Below, in pieces: positions 1-13,100 of a stretch of 64,000 nt of DNA. Origin of the DNA: Saccharina japonica (Eukaryota; Sar; Phaeophyceae; Laminariales; Laminariaceae); contig MEHQ01001221.1 of the NCBI GenBank assembly GCA_008828725.1, forward strand, positions 4,348 through 68,347, read 5' to 3'. Position numbers and translations under genes: made by a program. The first letter of the stretch is position 1, and every line of letters begins with the position of its first letter. The notes under the pieces were generated by a model. That model saw only the letters and a list, made by a program, of their open reading frames with translations, had not been told where the DNA came from and did no database searches.

Positions 1-885
1 CCCCTGCAAACGCAGAACACTGTTGCTCTGCCAAACCTTGCAGACGAACCGTGCTCATTCTGCGTATGATAGCTGTGTTTTTCTGTGCTCGTACATACTA
101 CGGTAGATAGTATGCAAAACTAAACCGCTCACCAAAAAGAGCGTGTGATATTTGATTTTACACAACTTGAAACGTCCCCTGTACCCCTGCCCACAAAGCC
201 CGCCTCGTCCAACCACAAAAAAACCCCTTTCCCCCCCCCTCCTTCACTTTTTCAGACTTCCAAATCCGATGCGCGCAAGCGCGCGGGTCTTTTGGGGGCC
301 GCGATGGCCCCCTCGAGACAAAAAAAACACAGCACAAAAATATTTTTCAGAAGCGGGGGACGAAAAAACAAAATGCCAGTCACCCCGTTATCACTGGGTA
401 TTACCGTAGGGCTACCCCGAAGCGGAATGCACCACCATGAAGTAGGTTGGGATACTCCCAAGCGAATTGGGTTCGCAGGAGAAAATAGATATAATGCGTA
501 GGGAAAGAAACCAAAGTGCTTTCCCGCTCAGAGCCCTTAAGAAACCGCCAAAAAAAAAAAAAAACGGCTCGACAAAAGAGAAAAGAGACATCGAAGGGCA
601 AAAACCCCGCAAAAAAAAATCGGTCCTCAACAAAAAAAACGAGGGGGAAAAAACTGCAAAAATCGGTTTTCAAGCAAAAAATAACGACGGGGGACAAAAC
701 CGCAGAACGATCCTGAACAAAATCTACGAGGGAATGGGGGTATGGGGGGGGGCTCCTCTCGCGAGAGCCTATTTGCCTGTCGTTCGATAGGTTTGTGTGT
801 TTCGATGTGATAAAAGCCAGCGGTCAGAAAACCTGGACGCTCAAAAACCTGCTCGACCCCGCAATCCTACTGCACACGACAATCA
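1..885. other. Non-coding: polypurine repeat block
   Basis: Contains an A/G-rich block (about 500-760) that returns in diverged form at about 1410-1690 (GCCCGCTCAGAGCC, AACGGCT, CGAGGG, AACGGTTCT). Long A runs give artefactual Lys-rich and Phe-rich open frames. No gene is seen. Confidence 0.5.
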
Positions 886-1049
886 GTAGTCCTACTGCAC
901 ACAACAGTAGTCCTACTGCACACAACAGTAGTCCTACTGCACACAACAGTAGTCCTACTGCACACAACAGTAGTCCTACTGCACACAACAGTAGTCCTAC
1001 TGCACACAACAGCAGTCTTACTGCACACAACAGCAGTCTTACTGTACAA
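886..1049 (+). repeat. 21-bp minisatellite
   Basis: About eight tandem copies of a 21-bp unit (AGTCCTACTGCACACAACAG plus T). The open frame through it (SSPTAHN repeats) reflects the repeat length being a multiple of three. Confidence 0.85.
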
Positions 1050-2204
1050 TGAGTATAGCACCGTGCGGTACTGTACTGCTGTGATAACGCCCGCCCACGG
1101 TCGGGAAACCTGGACGCTCAAAACGCGCTCGCGCTCCCGCAATCCTACTGAAGTACAGCAGCAGTAGCCCCCGCAATCCTACTGTCCAGCAGCAGTAGCC
1201 CTAGTCCTCCTATCGTACAGCAGTAGCATGCACTAGTAGCACTACTGGAGACGGTCCTACCATACGCTACTGGAGAACGTGTGTCCCAAAGGACAACACG
1301 CCCGACGCACACTAAATTACTGCAGCCGCTGCAACTTGCAACTGCTGCTGGCGTTTCGGTCCAAAACAACATCGTGGTGCCTTGTGGGTGGTGTTACATA
1401 TATACGAAGTACCTCACCAAAGTGTCTTGCCCGCTCAGAGCCTCTTTAAAGAAAACCGCGAAAAAAAAAACGGCTAGATAACCAAAAAAAAATTGGAAAA
1501 AAAAAAAAAAACGAGAGGCAAAACCGCCAAAAAAACAGTTTATCAACAGAAAAAAACGGGGGGGCAACACGCAAAACCACATCAACAAGGTTCTCAAGAA
1601 AATAAAAAACAGGGGACACAAAAACCGCAAAACGGTTCTCAACGAGAAGTTCGATGGCATAACATGACGGGGCTACAGGGGTAGGGGTGGGGAGGGGGGC
1701 TCTCGCGCTTTACCTTAGTATGCATAGCGAAGAACACTATACTAAGGCGAAGCGAGGCGCGGAGGGTACGGGTGAGCAATCACTGCAGGATAACATTTAA
1801 CCCCCCCCCCCCCGCTCTCTTTCCGCTCCGTCTCGAAAGGGATGCATGGTCAATGGTCAAATGACTAAGGCAAGCAACAAATGAGTACCCCCCTCTCCCT
1901 CCCCCCTCTTTCCCGCGTTCATCACAGGGTACAGAAAACTCAGAAACAGTCAAGTCTGTTTTAGTACAGAAACCTAAATCTGAGTCTACCGTAATCCCAA
2001 GTGTTTTGTACGCACAATGGGAGCGCGGTCCTAATAAGCCGCATGCCTAAACGGGTTACTATATATATATAACCCATTCGGAACTGGAAAAGTTATCCCC
2101 CTCGAATTCCAAGTAGTTTGCCCCCAAAAAGGGTTCAAGACAGCCGATCGATCGGCCGATTTTGTCCTCCGATCCCAAAGACGCTACAGCGGTACGTATA
2201 TCGG
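1050..2204. other. Non-coding: CAG/CTG-flecked and C-tract DNA
   Basis: After the minisatellite come short GCAGTAG motifs, the second polypurine block, C tracts near 1800 and 1890, an inverted fragment of the G-led repeat (1838-1900) and a worn piggyBac-like MITE (about 2071-2150). Confidence 0.4.
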
Positions 2205-2700
2205 AGACCGCTGTTTGACCCCGTTGACTGACCGTCCCCTACACTAAAACTAGTATAGTAAGATGATATTTGACCGCGGTTTGACCCCTTGACTGACCGC
2301 CCTCTATACTAAAACTAGTATGTTAAGATGCTAGGAGACCCCCTTGACTGATCGCCCCTATACTAAAACTAGTACCAGGTATGTTAAGATGCTAGGAGAC
2401 CGCGGTGTGACTCCTTGACTGACCGCTCCTACACTAACACTAGTATAGCAAGGTCAACAGAGGCCTTGACGTAAGATGCTAGTTGACCGCGGCTTGACTC
2501 CTTGACTGACCGCCCCGTACACTAACTAGCATGTTGAGATCCTAGGAGACCGCGGTTTGACTCCTTGACTGACCGCCCCCTACACTAAAACTAGTATAGC
2601 AACGTCAACAGAGGCCTTGACTACAAGATGCCACGTAGTTGACCGCGGTTGAAATCCTTGACCGAGCGCTCCCTACACTAAAACTAGTATCGTAAGGCCA
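2205..2700 (+). repeat. Imperfect 65-90 bp tandem repeat
   Basis: About seven units share GACCGCGGTTTGAC, CCTTGACTGACCGCCCC and ACACTAAAACTAGTATAG. The spacing of GACCGCGG varies (about 66, 86, 92), so some units carry extra inserts (AAGGTCAACAGAGGCCTTGA). Confidence 0.75.
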
Positions 2701-3339
2701 AAAGAAGCTTGACGGGCCCAAAACCCCCCCCAAAAAAATAGGTCTTCCGTTGGGGCCTTGTTTGCTCGCCGCACCGCGTCCACTGCTGTGGAATCGAAAA
2801 TCAACCCTTGGAGCGCGGTGCAAAAAACGCCCCCTTCACCACCACTCTCCTCCGTCCCAGCAAAAAAGATGCTCTCACCATGGTAAAGGGCGCGTGCTTG
2901 CACTAAAAAACACGCCCCTACCGTACCAAACACGCCATCAAAAAGACACGCAACGCCTTCAACAGCAGCAGCTCCTTCGCAAGAAAGCAACAACCCTTCG
3001 CCCCCCCCCCCCCACCCCCACACACATACACACCCCGCCCCCCCCTTCCGCTACAAAACCGATATTCGGTACACGAACCAACCGCAGTACTGGCACGCCT
3101 CTCAAGAAAAGCACACCAAAAAAAAAAAAAAAAAACATATGTTTCGCTCCCCCCCCCCCCCCGCGCCTCGCTGCGGCAATCGCTTGCGTGTTCAACACAA
3201 GCCCCCCCCGGCGTCAGGGAGTTCCGACACCGCAAGCGCATGTCGGAAAAAGGTGGTGGAGGGGGAGGGGGGGGGGGGACCTCAGCCTGCGTCGACGGAC
3301 ACCGCACCTCCGTAGCAGCTTTTCAATATCCCCAGCCCC
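2701..3339. other. Non-coding: homopolymer-rich 3' flank of gene A
   Basis: Dense C, A and G runs (for example 3001-3050, 3118-3165, 3250-3280). The open frames here are Pro-rich, Gly-rich or Phe-rich shadows of these runs. Confidence 0.4.
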
Positions 3340-3520
3340 CCCCCCCCCCCCGCTCCGCGCAAGCAATGCCTGGTCATTAAAAACCCGACGTGCTATATCC
3401 CGGCATTGGATGGTCGTACGACTACTACGGCCATGCATGACATGAGTACCCCCCTCCGGGGTCTATGGTCATACGACTACGGGCGTGCACGACACGAGTA
3501 CACCCCCCCACCCCCCCTCT
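3340..3520 (-). repeat. Poly(G)-bounded repeat, truncated copies 3' of gene A
   Basis: Two partial minus-strand copies (CGACTACTACGGCCATGCATG and ATACGACTACGGGCGTGCAC) are separated and bounded by C tracts. They lie just beyond the gene A stop. Confidence 0.5.
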
Positions 3521-3544
3521 CCCTCGTTATTTCTCCGTTTACAC

Positions 3545-4117
3545 CTACACCGCCATCGCTGCGCCGAGCACCGCCATAGCTACGGTGGCCGCGGCGGCCC
3601 ACAGGCCACCGTTAACACGGAACGCGGCGTCCGTGTCCGCCTCCTCGGTGTCTTCTCCCTCCTCGGTGTCTTCTCCCTCCTCGGTGTCTTCTCCCTCCGT
3701 GGGAGTACCAGTCGGGGTGGATGTCACGATCGTCGAGCCTCCCTCTTCTCCATTCCCGCCACCGTCATCAGCAGCTGTAGTCGGGGTCGGCGTTTCGTTT
3801 TCCGCCAGCGGGGTCGATGGGGAGGGAGCAGCGGTGGGTACGCCCGACTCCGACTCTGAGCCGACGTCGTCGTTGCCGCAAAAGAGGTCCAGCTGGGCGA
3901 CACCGCGGCTTCCGCTGTCGTGTTGACCGAGCTCGTTGTCAGTTCCGAAAGCAAAGAGAACAATTGTTTCGTCTCCGGGGGTGGCCGAGAGAACTTCCTT
4001 TCCGGCGCCCGTGGGGACGAGGGGTCGCGTGAAGGTAACGGTGGTGCCGGTATCGTCTTGGGCGACGGTAGCATCGGTGATCTCTTGCTCGTCGGACGCG
4101 ATCACCGCTTCGAGTTG
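3545..4117 (-). CDS. Gene A exon 4: DOMON C-terminus, acidic tail, hydrophobic end
   Basis: The exon starts QLEAVIASDEQEITDATV after a CCAG acceptor and runs 190 codons to a stop. The first 85 residues finish the DOMON fold and contain the candidate haem ligand His (GQHDSG) and the LDLFC motif shared with gene B. A disordered Thr/Pro/Glu tail follows, with three in-frame copies of an 18-nt unit (EGEDTE) at about 3645-3700. The last 20 residues are Ala/Val-rich and hydrophobic (LWAAAATVAMAVLGAAMAV), suggesting a GPI signal or membrane anchor. Confidence 0.85.
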   Translation of the reverse strand, partial: QLEAVIASDEQEITDATVAQDDTGTTVTFTRPLVPTGAGKEVLSATPGDETIVLFAFGTDNELGQHDSGSRGVAQLDLFCGNDDVGSESESGVPTAAPSPSTPLAENETPTPTTAADDGGGNGEEGGSTIVTSTPTGTPTEGEDTEEGEDTEEGEDTEEADTDAAFRVNGGLWAAAATVAMAVLGAAMAV

Positions 4118-7100
4118 CTGGTTTCGTCAAAAGCAGCGAGAAGACGAGTCGGTGTGCGTTTTTTTAGACGTCGGGGGGAGGGGGGGGGGGGGGGGGGGGG
4201 GGGGGGTAGCAGTAGGGAGAAAGCGAGCGAGCGCGAGGGTTGGAGGGAGGGGAAGTGGCGGGGACTTTATTTTCATGCATGGCCGTAGTCGTATAACCAT
4301 AGACCCTCGCATCCCTACAATGCCGGGACGGAACATGTCGGGTTTTCACCGACCAGGCAGACATTGCTACAGTAGCACCAAGCACGAGCGAAACGTGAGG
4401 TGTTTTGGGGGAGTCGCATGAAGGGTGACCTGCATCCTACTAAGAACCGCTTGTGAGGCGGACTTGCATATGGATGATAGCTTCAATGAGTGTGTGTGGG
4501 GGGGGTAGGGAGTTAAGATAACGAACAGATCGGAAACGGAAATGTGCAGGAGGAGAAGTCGATGGGGAGGGGACGTTGGGTTGAACTTGTTTTTCAAGTT
4601 CGGGCATTTTGAGCTACAAACATTAGGAGCGGCCTATGCATGGCACTACTGGATGCTGCACCGTCCTAAGTTTTGGGCCTCTTCATCGTTCTCCCAGAGA
4701 AGGAAGGTATGAAGGCATTAAAAGTAGTCCATCAGCCGAACAGTTAGGGCGGGGATGGGCTCACATTTTCGAGGCTTGGCATGCATCTACTGCAACAGCA
4801 AAAAGAGAGCGAAAAGGACACGACTAATACATCGACCTCGCGACGAAGCGCGGAAGCTACGACGTATAACGGTAAGAGCGCCGTCATCGCACTAACACGA
4901 CCACAACCGCCCAACCGCAGCACCAGCAACGACAACGCACCAACACCACCAACAAAAAAATACCCAACCAACCAAAGAACGCACCTTGCCGTCCAAGTTG
5001 TACTCCGTGACTTCGCCGACATCCGGAAGACCGATGACAGCGTCCGACCCGATCATCTGTCCGTCTACCGAAAAGCCCACGCTTATCCAGGCTGCCGCGG
5101 GGGAAAATATCTGACACGACACGACACGACACGCGCGAGTTAGAGTTAAGAGAGAGAGAGAGAGAGAGAGAGAGGACACATATATCCTGATCAATTAATG
5201 CCGCTCGGTAGGGGTGTTCTTCATGACCATACGAAAAATTATATACTTCGGTAGTATTAAAATTAATAGTAGTATACCAGTCGTATACAAAACAGGACAC
5301 CTAATAAGAAACAGGAAATCTGGTCCAGGCTGGATTTCTTATTTGAGAGAGGGTGCTTTCTACACTTATGTCAAGATAACGACTCCCTAATTTATCATGT
5401 TTCCTTCAAATCTCGGCCTGGCTTTCTTATAAGGTGTCGTGTACTACTGCTGTATAGTGCTTCCCTCAGCATGTGCCAACGTGAAAAGGCGGCATATTGC
5501 ACACGGCAACCGGCACTACTCCGGATTGGGCGAATTCACATTATACCTCGTGGGATGGAAATGAAAAACTGACTGTGCCCGCCAAAAACACGGGCATTAC
5601 TGCTCACAGAGGGAACACTACGTTTACATATCAAAGCTATTTACATCAATACGGTACCTGGTATGTATGACACGTATATACCAAATTAAAAAAATAGAAA
5701 AATAAACGTATGTCGAATCCTTGCATTCTGCACTTCGGTGAAATGGTGATGCAGCTGCTGCTGTGTCACAAGTCACAAGTCCGAAACTATGGGCGATGCA
5801 GCCGCCGTAAAACCGCCCGCTCAGGCGAACTTTAAGAACCTGCCCGCAAAAAAAAACTCGTGATTCCCAGTGGAAACCCCACACAATTTGACACACAGCG
5901 AATTCGCACACACAAACAAGCAACCAGCAACACACTAGCAACTACGCTGCTAATACTGCTGCTGTACACACGACACCCAGCAGCAGTGACATAGAGCGGG
6001 CACGCAGACACACCGCTGGCGCTCATAACATCACACGTAGCAGTTAGTTGGCAGTTGGAGTGTTTTTGTGTTTGCTGGGCTCTAGAAATTTCCCTCTTGT
6101 ACTACGAGTACTCGTATTTGTATTTGACCAACGGTTTTTATTATCTGCATTTATGTACACGTTTGAAAGGCACAGCAGTAGTACAGTAGTACGAGTTTAA
6201 CCTGCTGGCATTTACTTGGAGTGCGTGCTTTCAACACTAAATTCACAGTATACAAGTATGACGCCGAAACTGCCCGTTTTTGTTTCCCCTGTCCTGGTTT
6301 TTCTTATTTCACTGCGGGTACTTACAGTACGAGCATATATCTGCAGCAGCAGGGCTACACAGCTCCTGAGCACGACTAGCTAACTTGCGCTGTGCTGCTG
6401 CCTGCTGGTTCAGCAAGCTGGTTCAGCAAGCTGGTTCACGAGTGTCTCGTTGGTTCCGCCAGAGTTCGTCTTCAAACAACGCCCAACTGCCAACTAACTG
6501 CTTCATTTGATGTTATGAGCGCCAGCGATACGAGTACATAAATGCAGATAATAAAAACCGTTGGTCAAATACAAGCACGAGTAGTACAAGAGGAAAAATT
6601 CTAGAGCCCAGCAAACACAAAAACAACCAAACTGCCAACTAACTGATAAGTGTGATGTTATGAGCGCCAGCGGTGTGTCTGCGTGCCCGCTCTATGTCAC
6701 TGCTGCTGGGTGTCGTATGTACAGCAGCAGTAGCAGCGTAGTTGCTTGTGTGTTGCTGGTTGCTTGTGTGTGCAAATTCGCTGTGTGTCAAATTGTGTGG
6801 GGTTTCCACTGGGAATCACGAGTTTTTTTTTGCGGGCAGGTTCTTAAAGTTCGCCTGAGCGGGCGGTTTTACGGCGCGGCTGTGGGCGATGACCCTAAAA
6901 AAAAAGGTCGTATGGGCGATGACCCTCCAAACATTAGAGGGTCATAGCCCTAGTACCTGGTAGGTCAGAAACATCTTCCTCGTCACAGCAACAGCAGTAT
7001 GATACGTACCTATGTATGAATAGTACTTCTTCCGACACATAAGTAAAGTCGGTTGTGTTTACACAGCAGTTCCACGAGTATCCGAAGCCGTTGGCGATGA

Positions 7101-10100
7101 TACTTTTGACATATTTGGTCATTTTTTTCGTTAAAGCCCTTTCTTCTTGTGTTTTCGCACAGCCTCCTACATGGGCCAGCGGCCGGAAAAAAAATCAATC
7201 GGCCGAAAAGTGGCCGTATTTTCGCCCCTTTTCCAGGGACAAAAAAACACCGGAAAAAAAAAAACAAAAAAATGTCCTCGTTATCACTGAACGCTACAGT
7301 AGGTAGTCCCTCGCGGCGCTAAAGGCTTCCGCGTCATATTTTAGCACCCTTTTCAACGTCCCGGCCCTCTGCCGTACCGATACCCCGGTATGCTGCACAC
7401 TAAAAAGTAGTTATCGCTCAACTTGCGAAGTGTTCGATTGTCAAAAACCATAAAAGGCTCTGCCACACCCGATAATTGTAAAACAAAAACCAAATTATTG
7501 GCCAAAATGTGCCACTCGGACTTTTTTTTCTTCTATTATTCATGAGCATCTCTTGAGACTGCTGTAGCTTTGCAAAAAAAAACTAATTATAGCATTGTTG
7601 TGCACCTTTCCGTTCAAAAAGTTACGGCCTGCGCCCCAAAACCGACTTTACTGTAGTTGTCGGAGGAAGTATGATAGCAGTGGGCCGACGACCCGACACC
7701 GACTCTGCGAACAAATAAAAAAAGGGAACATGGTGTACAGGTGCCAGGTACTATACTATGTGTGCCCGTATGCGCCTGCGATGCGCAAGAACATATATAA
7801 AGTCTATCACAGATGCCACTAACTGTTAATGATCTATGATAATATGCTCTCGGCTCTCTGTACAGCAACAGCAGCAGTTTTTCAACACGATGCACAACGG
7901 TTAACATCAAACATGCCGTGATCGACCAAGCGTACAAAACTACTACTCGTATTAATATGTTTTGTTATGTTTGTGAAATTTTCGCACTACGAGTATTCGC
8001 AACTTTTCTCTTCGCGCGAGCGCTTTTCGGCAAAGCAAAACGCTAAGTACCCCCGACACGGGAGGCCCGGCCGGACACATTGGTCGAGGTTTGAGCTCGA
8101 TCCGAGCACTGTAGCTCGCGTGGTACTCGTATTAATACTACGAGTATAAAGTATACTACTGTATCGTAAACACGCAGGACAACCACTACAGCACCCCCCT
8201 CGAGGCTGATTTTCTCGACAATAAATGGGGACGGTGTAAAACTCAAACTTGAAGGACAGCAAGACAGCAGTAGTGGGTACCCCGATTCAAGAGCGGCCCG
8301 TGACATAACAAAATAAGCGCTCTTGACCCATTCAGAACTGAAAAAAAATGTCCCACACTAGTTCCAAGTAGTTTTTCCCCCAAATTCGTGGGACCGGTTC
8401 TTAACCCATTCAGAACTGAAAAAAATGTCCCACACTAATTCCAAGTAGTTTGTCCCCAAATCCGTGGGGCCGGTTCTTAACCCTTTTAGAACTGCAGTCC
8501 CGTTTTGGGGACAATCCACACTAATTCTAAGTAATTTGTCCCCAAAACGGGACTCCAGTCCTAGAAGGGTTAAGGGGTTAACATTGCTCTTAATCTGTTG
8601 TGGGCAATGTATACCCTGGTAGCTTCTACGTAGTATATATAGGCCATACTTGCCGATTCTAACCGCTATTAAGTCCCGAATAATCTTATCTTGGGCCTTA
8701 CTACTGTAGTAAAAACGCCGAGCGACGCGCATCTAAGGATGTTTCCAACACCATCCTTTTCGCTGTGTGTTATGTGCCCCCCACTAGAGACGGGCACCGG
8801 ATAACGATTAAAAAAAATACGGTTAACCGGTTTTTGGAAACCCGGCAGGCGTGTGTGATCGTAGTCTTCTTTTTGTTGATGGAGATTTTTGAGGTCCGGT
8901 TAACCGGTTACCAGTTAAACCGGAAAAACCGCATACTTAACACATCTACACTAAAACGTCCTGAAGTAGCCACGTAGGGTATATGTCATACTTCCTTTGT
9001 CTCAGAAGTCTACTTGGTTATGTTTGTACGGGCCCTTAACCGTGTCCGATTTGTTTTTCGTTTTTTTCGTTGAAATGTTTGGTGTGTTTTTTAGTTAAAA
9101 ACACGTTTTTTTTTGGCAATGGTCATTTGGGGGTATACCCCCTGGTTTTACGGCCATTTGGGGGTAGGGTCAACTTGCGCCCGCGGAAAGGGCTCCCGCG
9201 GGCCCAAACAGGCCTCAAACGCCATTCCGAAGGCCTGGCGAGATGCCCGAAGCCCGCGCCAAGCACGCACAGTTTTTTTTTTTTTTTTCATGCACGTCTT
9301 TTGGGCCCTTACAGCGGCCGGCGCGCGCACGATCCCGGCGCATGCCAGACTAAGCCCCTCCGTTCTCGACCACATCTCGGGTCGCGGGCAGTGGGTTTAA
9401 CCCCTCGTACCCTACTAAATTTATCTACTCCCGATTGCCACTCACTTTCTTTCACCCGTCCTTCGACCCGAAAACCATACCCCCCATTTGACCATCCTCG
9501 CCCGGCACAGCCCTCCAAAGCGGACTACCCAGCCCCAGTACGATATCCATGTCACCGCCGCAACAGACCGAACATAGCACACGTCGGCCGCGAACACCAG
9601 AACTCCGCGAATACGTCTGCGCATCGCTTTTGCCCGCCCAAAATATCGTCGCAACCATAAAACTCAAAATCTTCTATCGCGAACATCGGAAGATATCGGC
9701 CCTCTTCTCAGCAAAAATGTAGCCGCCGCTTGTGATGGCCAAAAGGAGTGCGTGGAGAAGCAGCGACACATACGGGTCACGAGCATGCTCGGTGATCTCG
9801 GCGGGTCGTGCGTTGGCTGGGTGTTTCGTGCTGGGCGTCTGCGTGTGACTCCTTGTTGCCTGCGGTGCTGTGCCGTCATTGGCATATCTCTCTCTTGGCG
9901 TGCTTGGCGCGGCATGGGCTTCGGGCATCTCGCCAGGGCTTCGGAATGGCGTTTGAGGCCTGTTTGGGCCCGCGGGAGCGCGTTCCGCGGGCGCATTTTG
10001 ACCCTACCCCCAAATGGCCGTAAAACCAGGGGGTATACCCCCAAATGACCATTGCCCTTTTTTTTTTCAGCTGGTGCTTGAACCATGCGGCCGAACGGCC

Positions 10101-13100
10101 GGAAAACAAACGGTCGGCCCAAACATGGCCGTATTTCACGCCTTTCCCACCGGAAAGAAAGTGTCGGGAAAAAAATAAAAATACTAGTCCTCGCCATCAC
10201 TGGGACTCTATTCTATCCAGGCATAAGTCTTCTCTACGACCACCTCGCCGTACTTTACCACCATCTCCAACGTCCCCTCTCTCTGCCGATTCCCCGCCCC
10301 GGTGTGTTCCACACTAAAGTCAATATCGCCGATCTTACGGAGTGTTTGGTTGTAAACCTTGAAAAGGCTTTGCCACACCCGTTCTAACGTCTCAAAATAT
10401 TCTCAAAATGGGGTGTATTTTGACATGATTTAGTATTGAAAACCAACTCGTTGTTGTTGATTTTTTTTTTTTCCCATCAGCTTCCTCTGTGCGTTGTCTT
10501 TCGCACGAACCCAACTATTAATACCAACTATATAATAGTCGTCAACCGTGTTATATCCAAACCATCAAACGCCCATAGAGAGGAAGTATACAAACATTAA
10601 CATTAATTCAAGGGCAACTGCCAAAATCAGGTATACCTGATCCATTTGAGCCAAAATCAGGTAAATACTAAAACCAAGTAAAAAATGCGCGCCACGAACG
10701 GTGTTTTTCAGGGCTTTTTGGCTGTGAGAAATGATCAAACATACTTTTAAATTTGCGCCTGAACAGCAGAAGGATAACGAATGTGTGTCCTCCAAACTCT
10801 TGATGAATGTTTTATGTTATTTTCAGTGCGGGTATTAATATCTGTCGTATGCTTTCATTGATTTCGTGATCACACTCACTCCTACGACGTGTATGTTATT
10901 GTACCAGGTACGTATGTGTATAGTCGTAGCCACATTGATAGCATACGAGCAAAACATCGAGTTCATTTGAGACTGATCTGCTCGCTTTCCGTACCGTGTC
11001 ATCAAACAGCAGTACGTAATATATTACAACAGATCCATTGTGCTGTATGCGCGCGTATGATATGTTCTGTAGTAGTCGTTGTGGCGGGTCGTATGTACGT
11101 AGTGTGTTGATGTCTTCGTGTCGGGCGTATAGGAGACAGTGTACGTATGGCCTCTGATTGGCTCAAAATTCGCCAAAATCAGTTGAAAGCTAACCAAAGT
11201 AGACAAATCCAGGTGTACCTGGACCGTTTCATTCCAAAATCAGGTACGATGTGAGGCTGGCCAATGAGATGTGTCCTAGCGTGTGATTTGTACTTGTTTT
11301 TAGTGTAGTACCTGTTTTTGGCACCAAAGTGACCAGGTGTACCTGTTTTTGGCACCAAAGTGACCAGGTGTACCTGATTTTGGCTAAAGCCCTTAATTCA
11401 AGTGTCTCCCTCACATCGGAGGCCAGCCTTCACACTTCACACTTCACACTTCCCTGGTCTCTCAGCCTACTCTCAGCTCTTACTGTAGTCGCCGACGGGA
11501 AAATTGTGTTTTCGGGGTCGGTCCTGGAATAATGTTTCTGTTTTTATTTCTTCGATTCGTTTTTTCGATTCATCCGAAAAGAAAAGGCGGTGCTTTGCGC
11601 ACGCACCATCATACCATCATGCGCGGCCGATGATAACCTTAATGTGAAGAACACACACACACACACACACCCGCCTTACACGGAACGAGATGTGGTACCG
11701 AATCTGCGAGGCTGTACGTATCAGGGCATTAATTACGCCGCAGGCGCGCAAGCCCCCAGCAGGGGCCCCCCGGGAGGGCCCCCGGAGGGCCGCCGAAGGC
11801 GAAAAAATTGCGATCTATGCGCGAATATACGCCTCAAAACTAAGTAAAAAGCCTTTTCATTTTTTTTGGCTACGGCGAATAGCAAAAGGTGCCTAATTTT
11901 TGTTGTCGACGGTGGCGAATAGGACAAGGGGCCTGAAAGATGTTCAATTACGACTAATTATCAAGAAAAAAAAAAACCCAAAAAAACTCGCCTCCGGCGA
12001 GAAAAGAACGCACAACAAAATTTATCGCCTTCGGCGAAAAATGTTGCGCGCCCAAAAATGCGTGTTGCGCTGCGCGCAACCAGCCTCGCGGCGACTACGT
12101 ACTGTGTTGTTGCGCAAAATGGTTATTTTGACCAAATGTTGCGCCAGCGCAACACCTAATTAATGCCCTGGTACGTATGCATGTATCAATGCATCTTGTG
12201 TTGAGAGTGGTGGATGCCAACACTGAGAGACGCTGATAAACTGCTGCTGTGTCTGGACCTCTCGCTCGAAATGCGACAGCCTCACCAATTTATGTGTGTC
12301 CGTTTTTTATTCAAACTTTTTGTTTGTTCTCGGGTTTGCCGTATTTATTCAGGATCGGTCCTGGATTTGTTTTTGTTTTTGTTCGTTATTTGTTTCTTCT
12401 ATTTATCCAAACAAAAAAATGGTGCTAATACGTACGTAACTGCTGTTGCGCACGCAGCAGGATTCGCGACCGATGATAACTCGCCTCAGACGGAAAGAGA
12501 TGCTTTTCCGCCTGCACGCACGACCTCTTGGCAAGTGTGTGTGTTCTGCACATCATTAAACTGTCCTTTCTAGCCGTCGACATCCATCCAGCACAACCAG
12601 TGTCCGATTCTTCGTCCTCGTATAGATGACCAGTTATGTGGTCACGAAACTACGACACAAGAGATACTACGCTGCAATGCGGTATAAGCAGACAAGGTGC
12701 AATGCCTTTTACATATATAATATACATGATATATATATATTTTTGAAAGGTAAGTGTTTTGTTTTCTTCACATTAAACTCGTTTCAGTTGCTAATCCCTA
12801 TAGTCTGATCTAGCAAGATCACGGCCCGTGGTCACAAAAGTGCTAGAGCCATCAGAGAATCCTAAAGAACACGTACACTTAGCAGGGAAAGGATACACAA
12901 GTCCGAAGAGGTACACCTAAAATCCCTACAGCATGTTATGCGTGTCCAAAACTGAACTACAAGTACGCGCGATCGAAGGATCACACCCAGTTGGTAAAGA
13001 CGAGTTTCGACCAAATCTTCCAATCTTCCAAAGTCCTCGATCTCTCTCAGCTGTTTTTTTCTCTCACAACTGTTTTTTTTCAATGTAGTATGTATACGAC

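Noticed and set aside
886..1049. CRISPR-like regular array
   Set aside because: Perfect tandem 21-mers with no unique spacers in a eukaryotic genome; a minisatellite.
5540..5600. Minus-strand short exon candidate ending CACGAG|GTATAA
   Set aside because: Phase does not match the DOMON gene, and no acceptor is in frame.
5832..6947. Two inverted open frames (MSASGVSACPLY) as paralogous genes
   Set aside because: They are the two arms of a foldback element and end in unrelated sequence.
8190..8262. Minus-strand exon candidate (SLSFTPSPFIVEKISLEGG) for gene A exon 2
   Set aside because: Acceptor is good but neither frame is phase 0 at both ends. The 19454-19522 exon fits the domain and phases.
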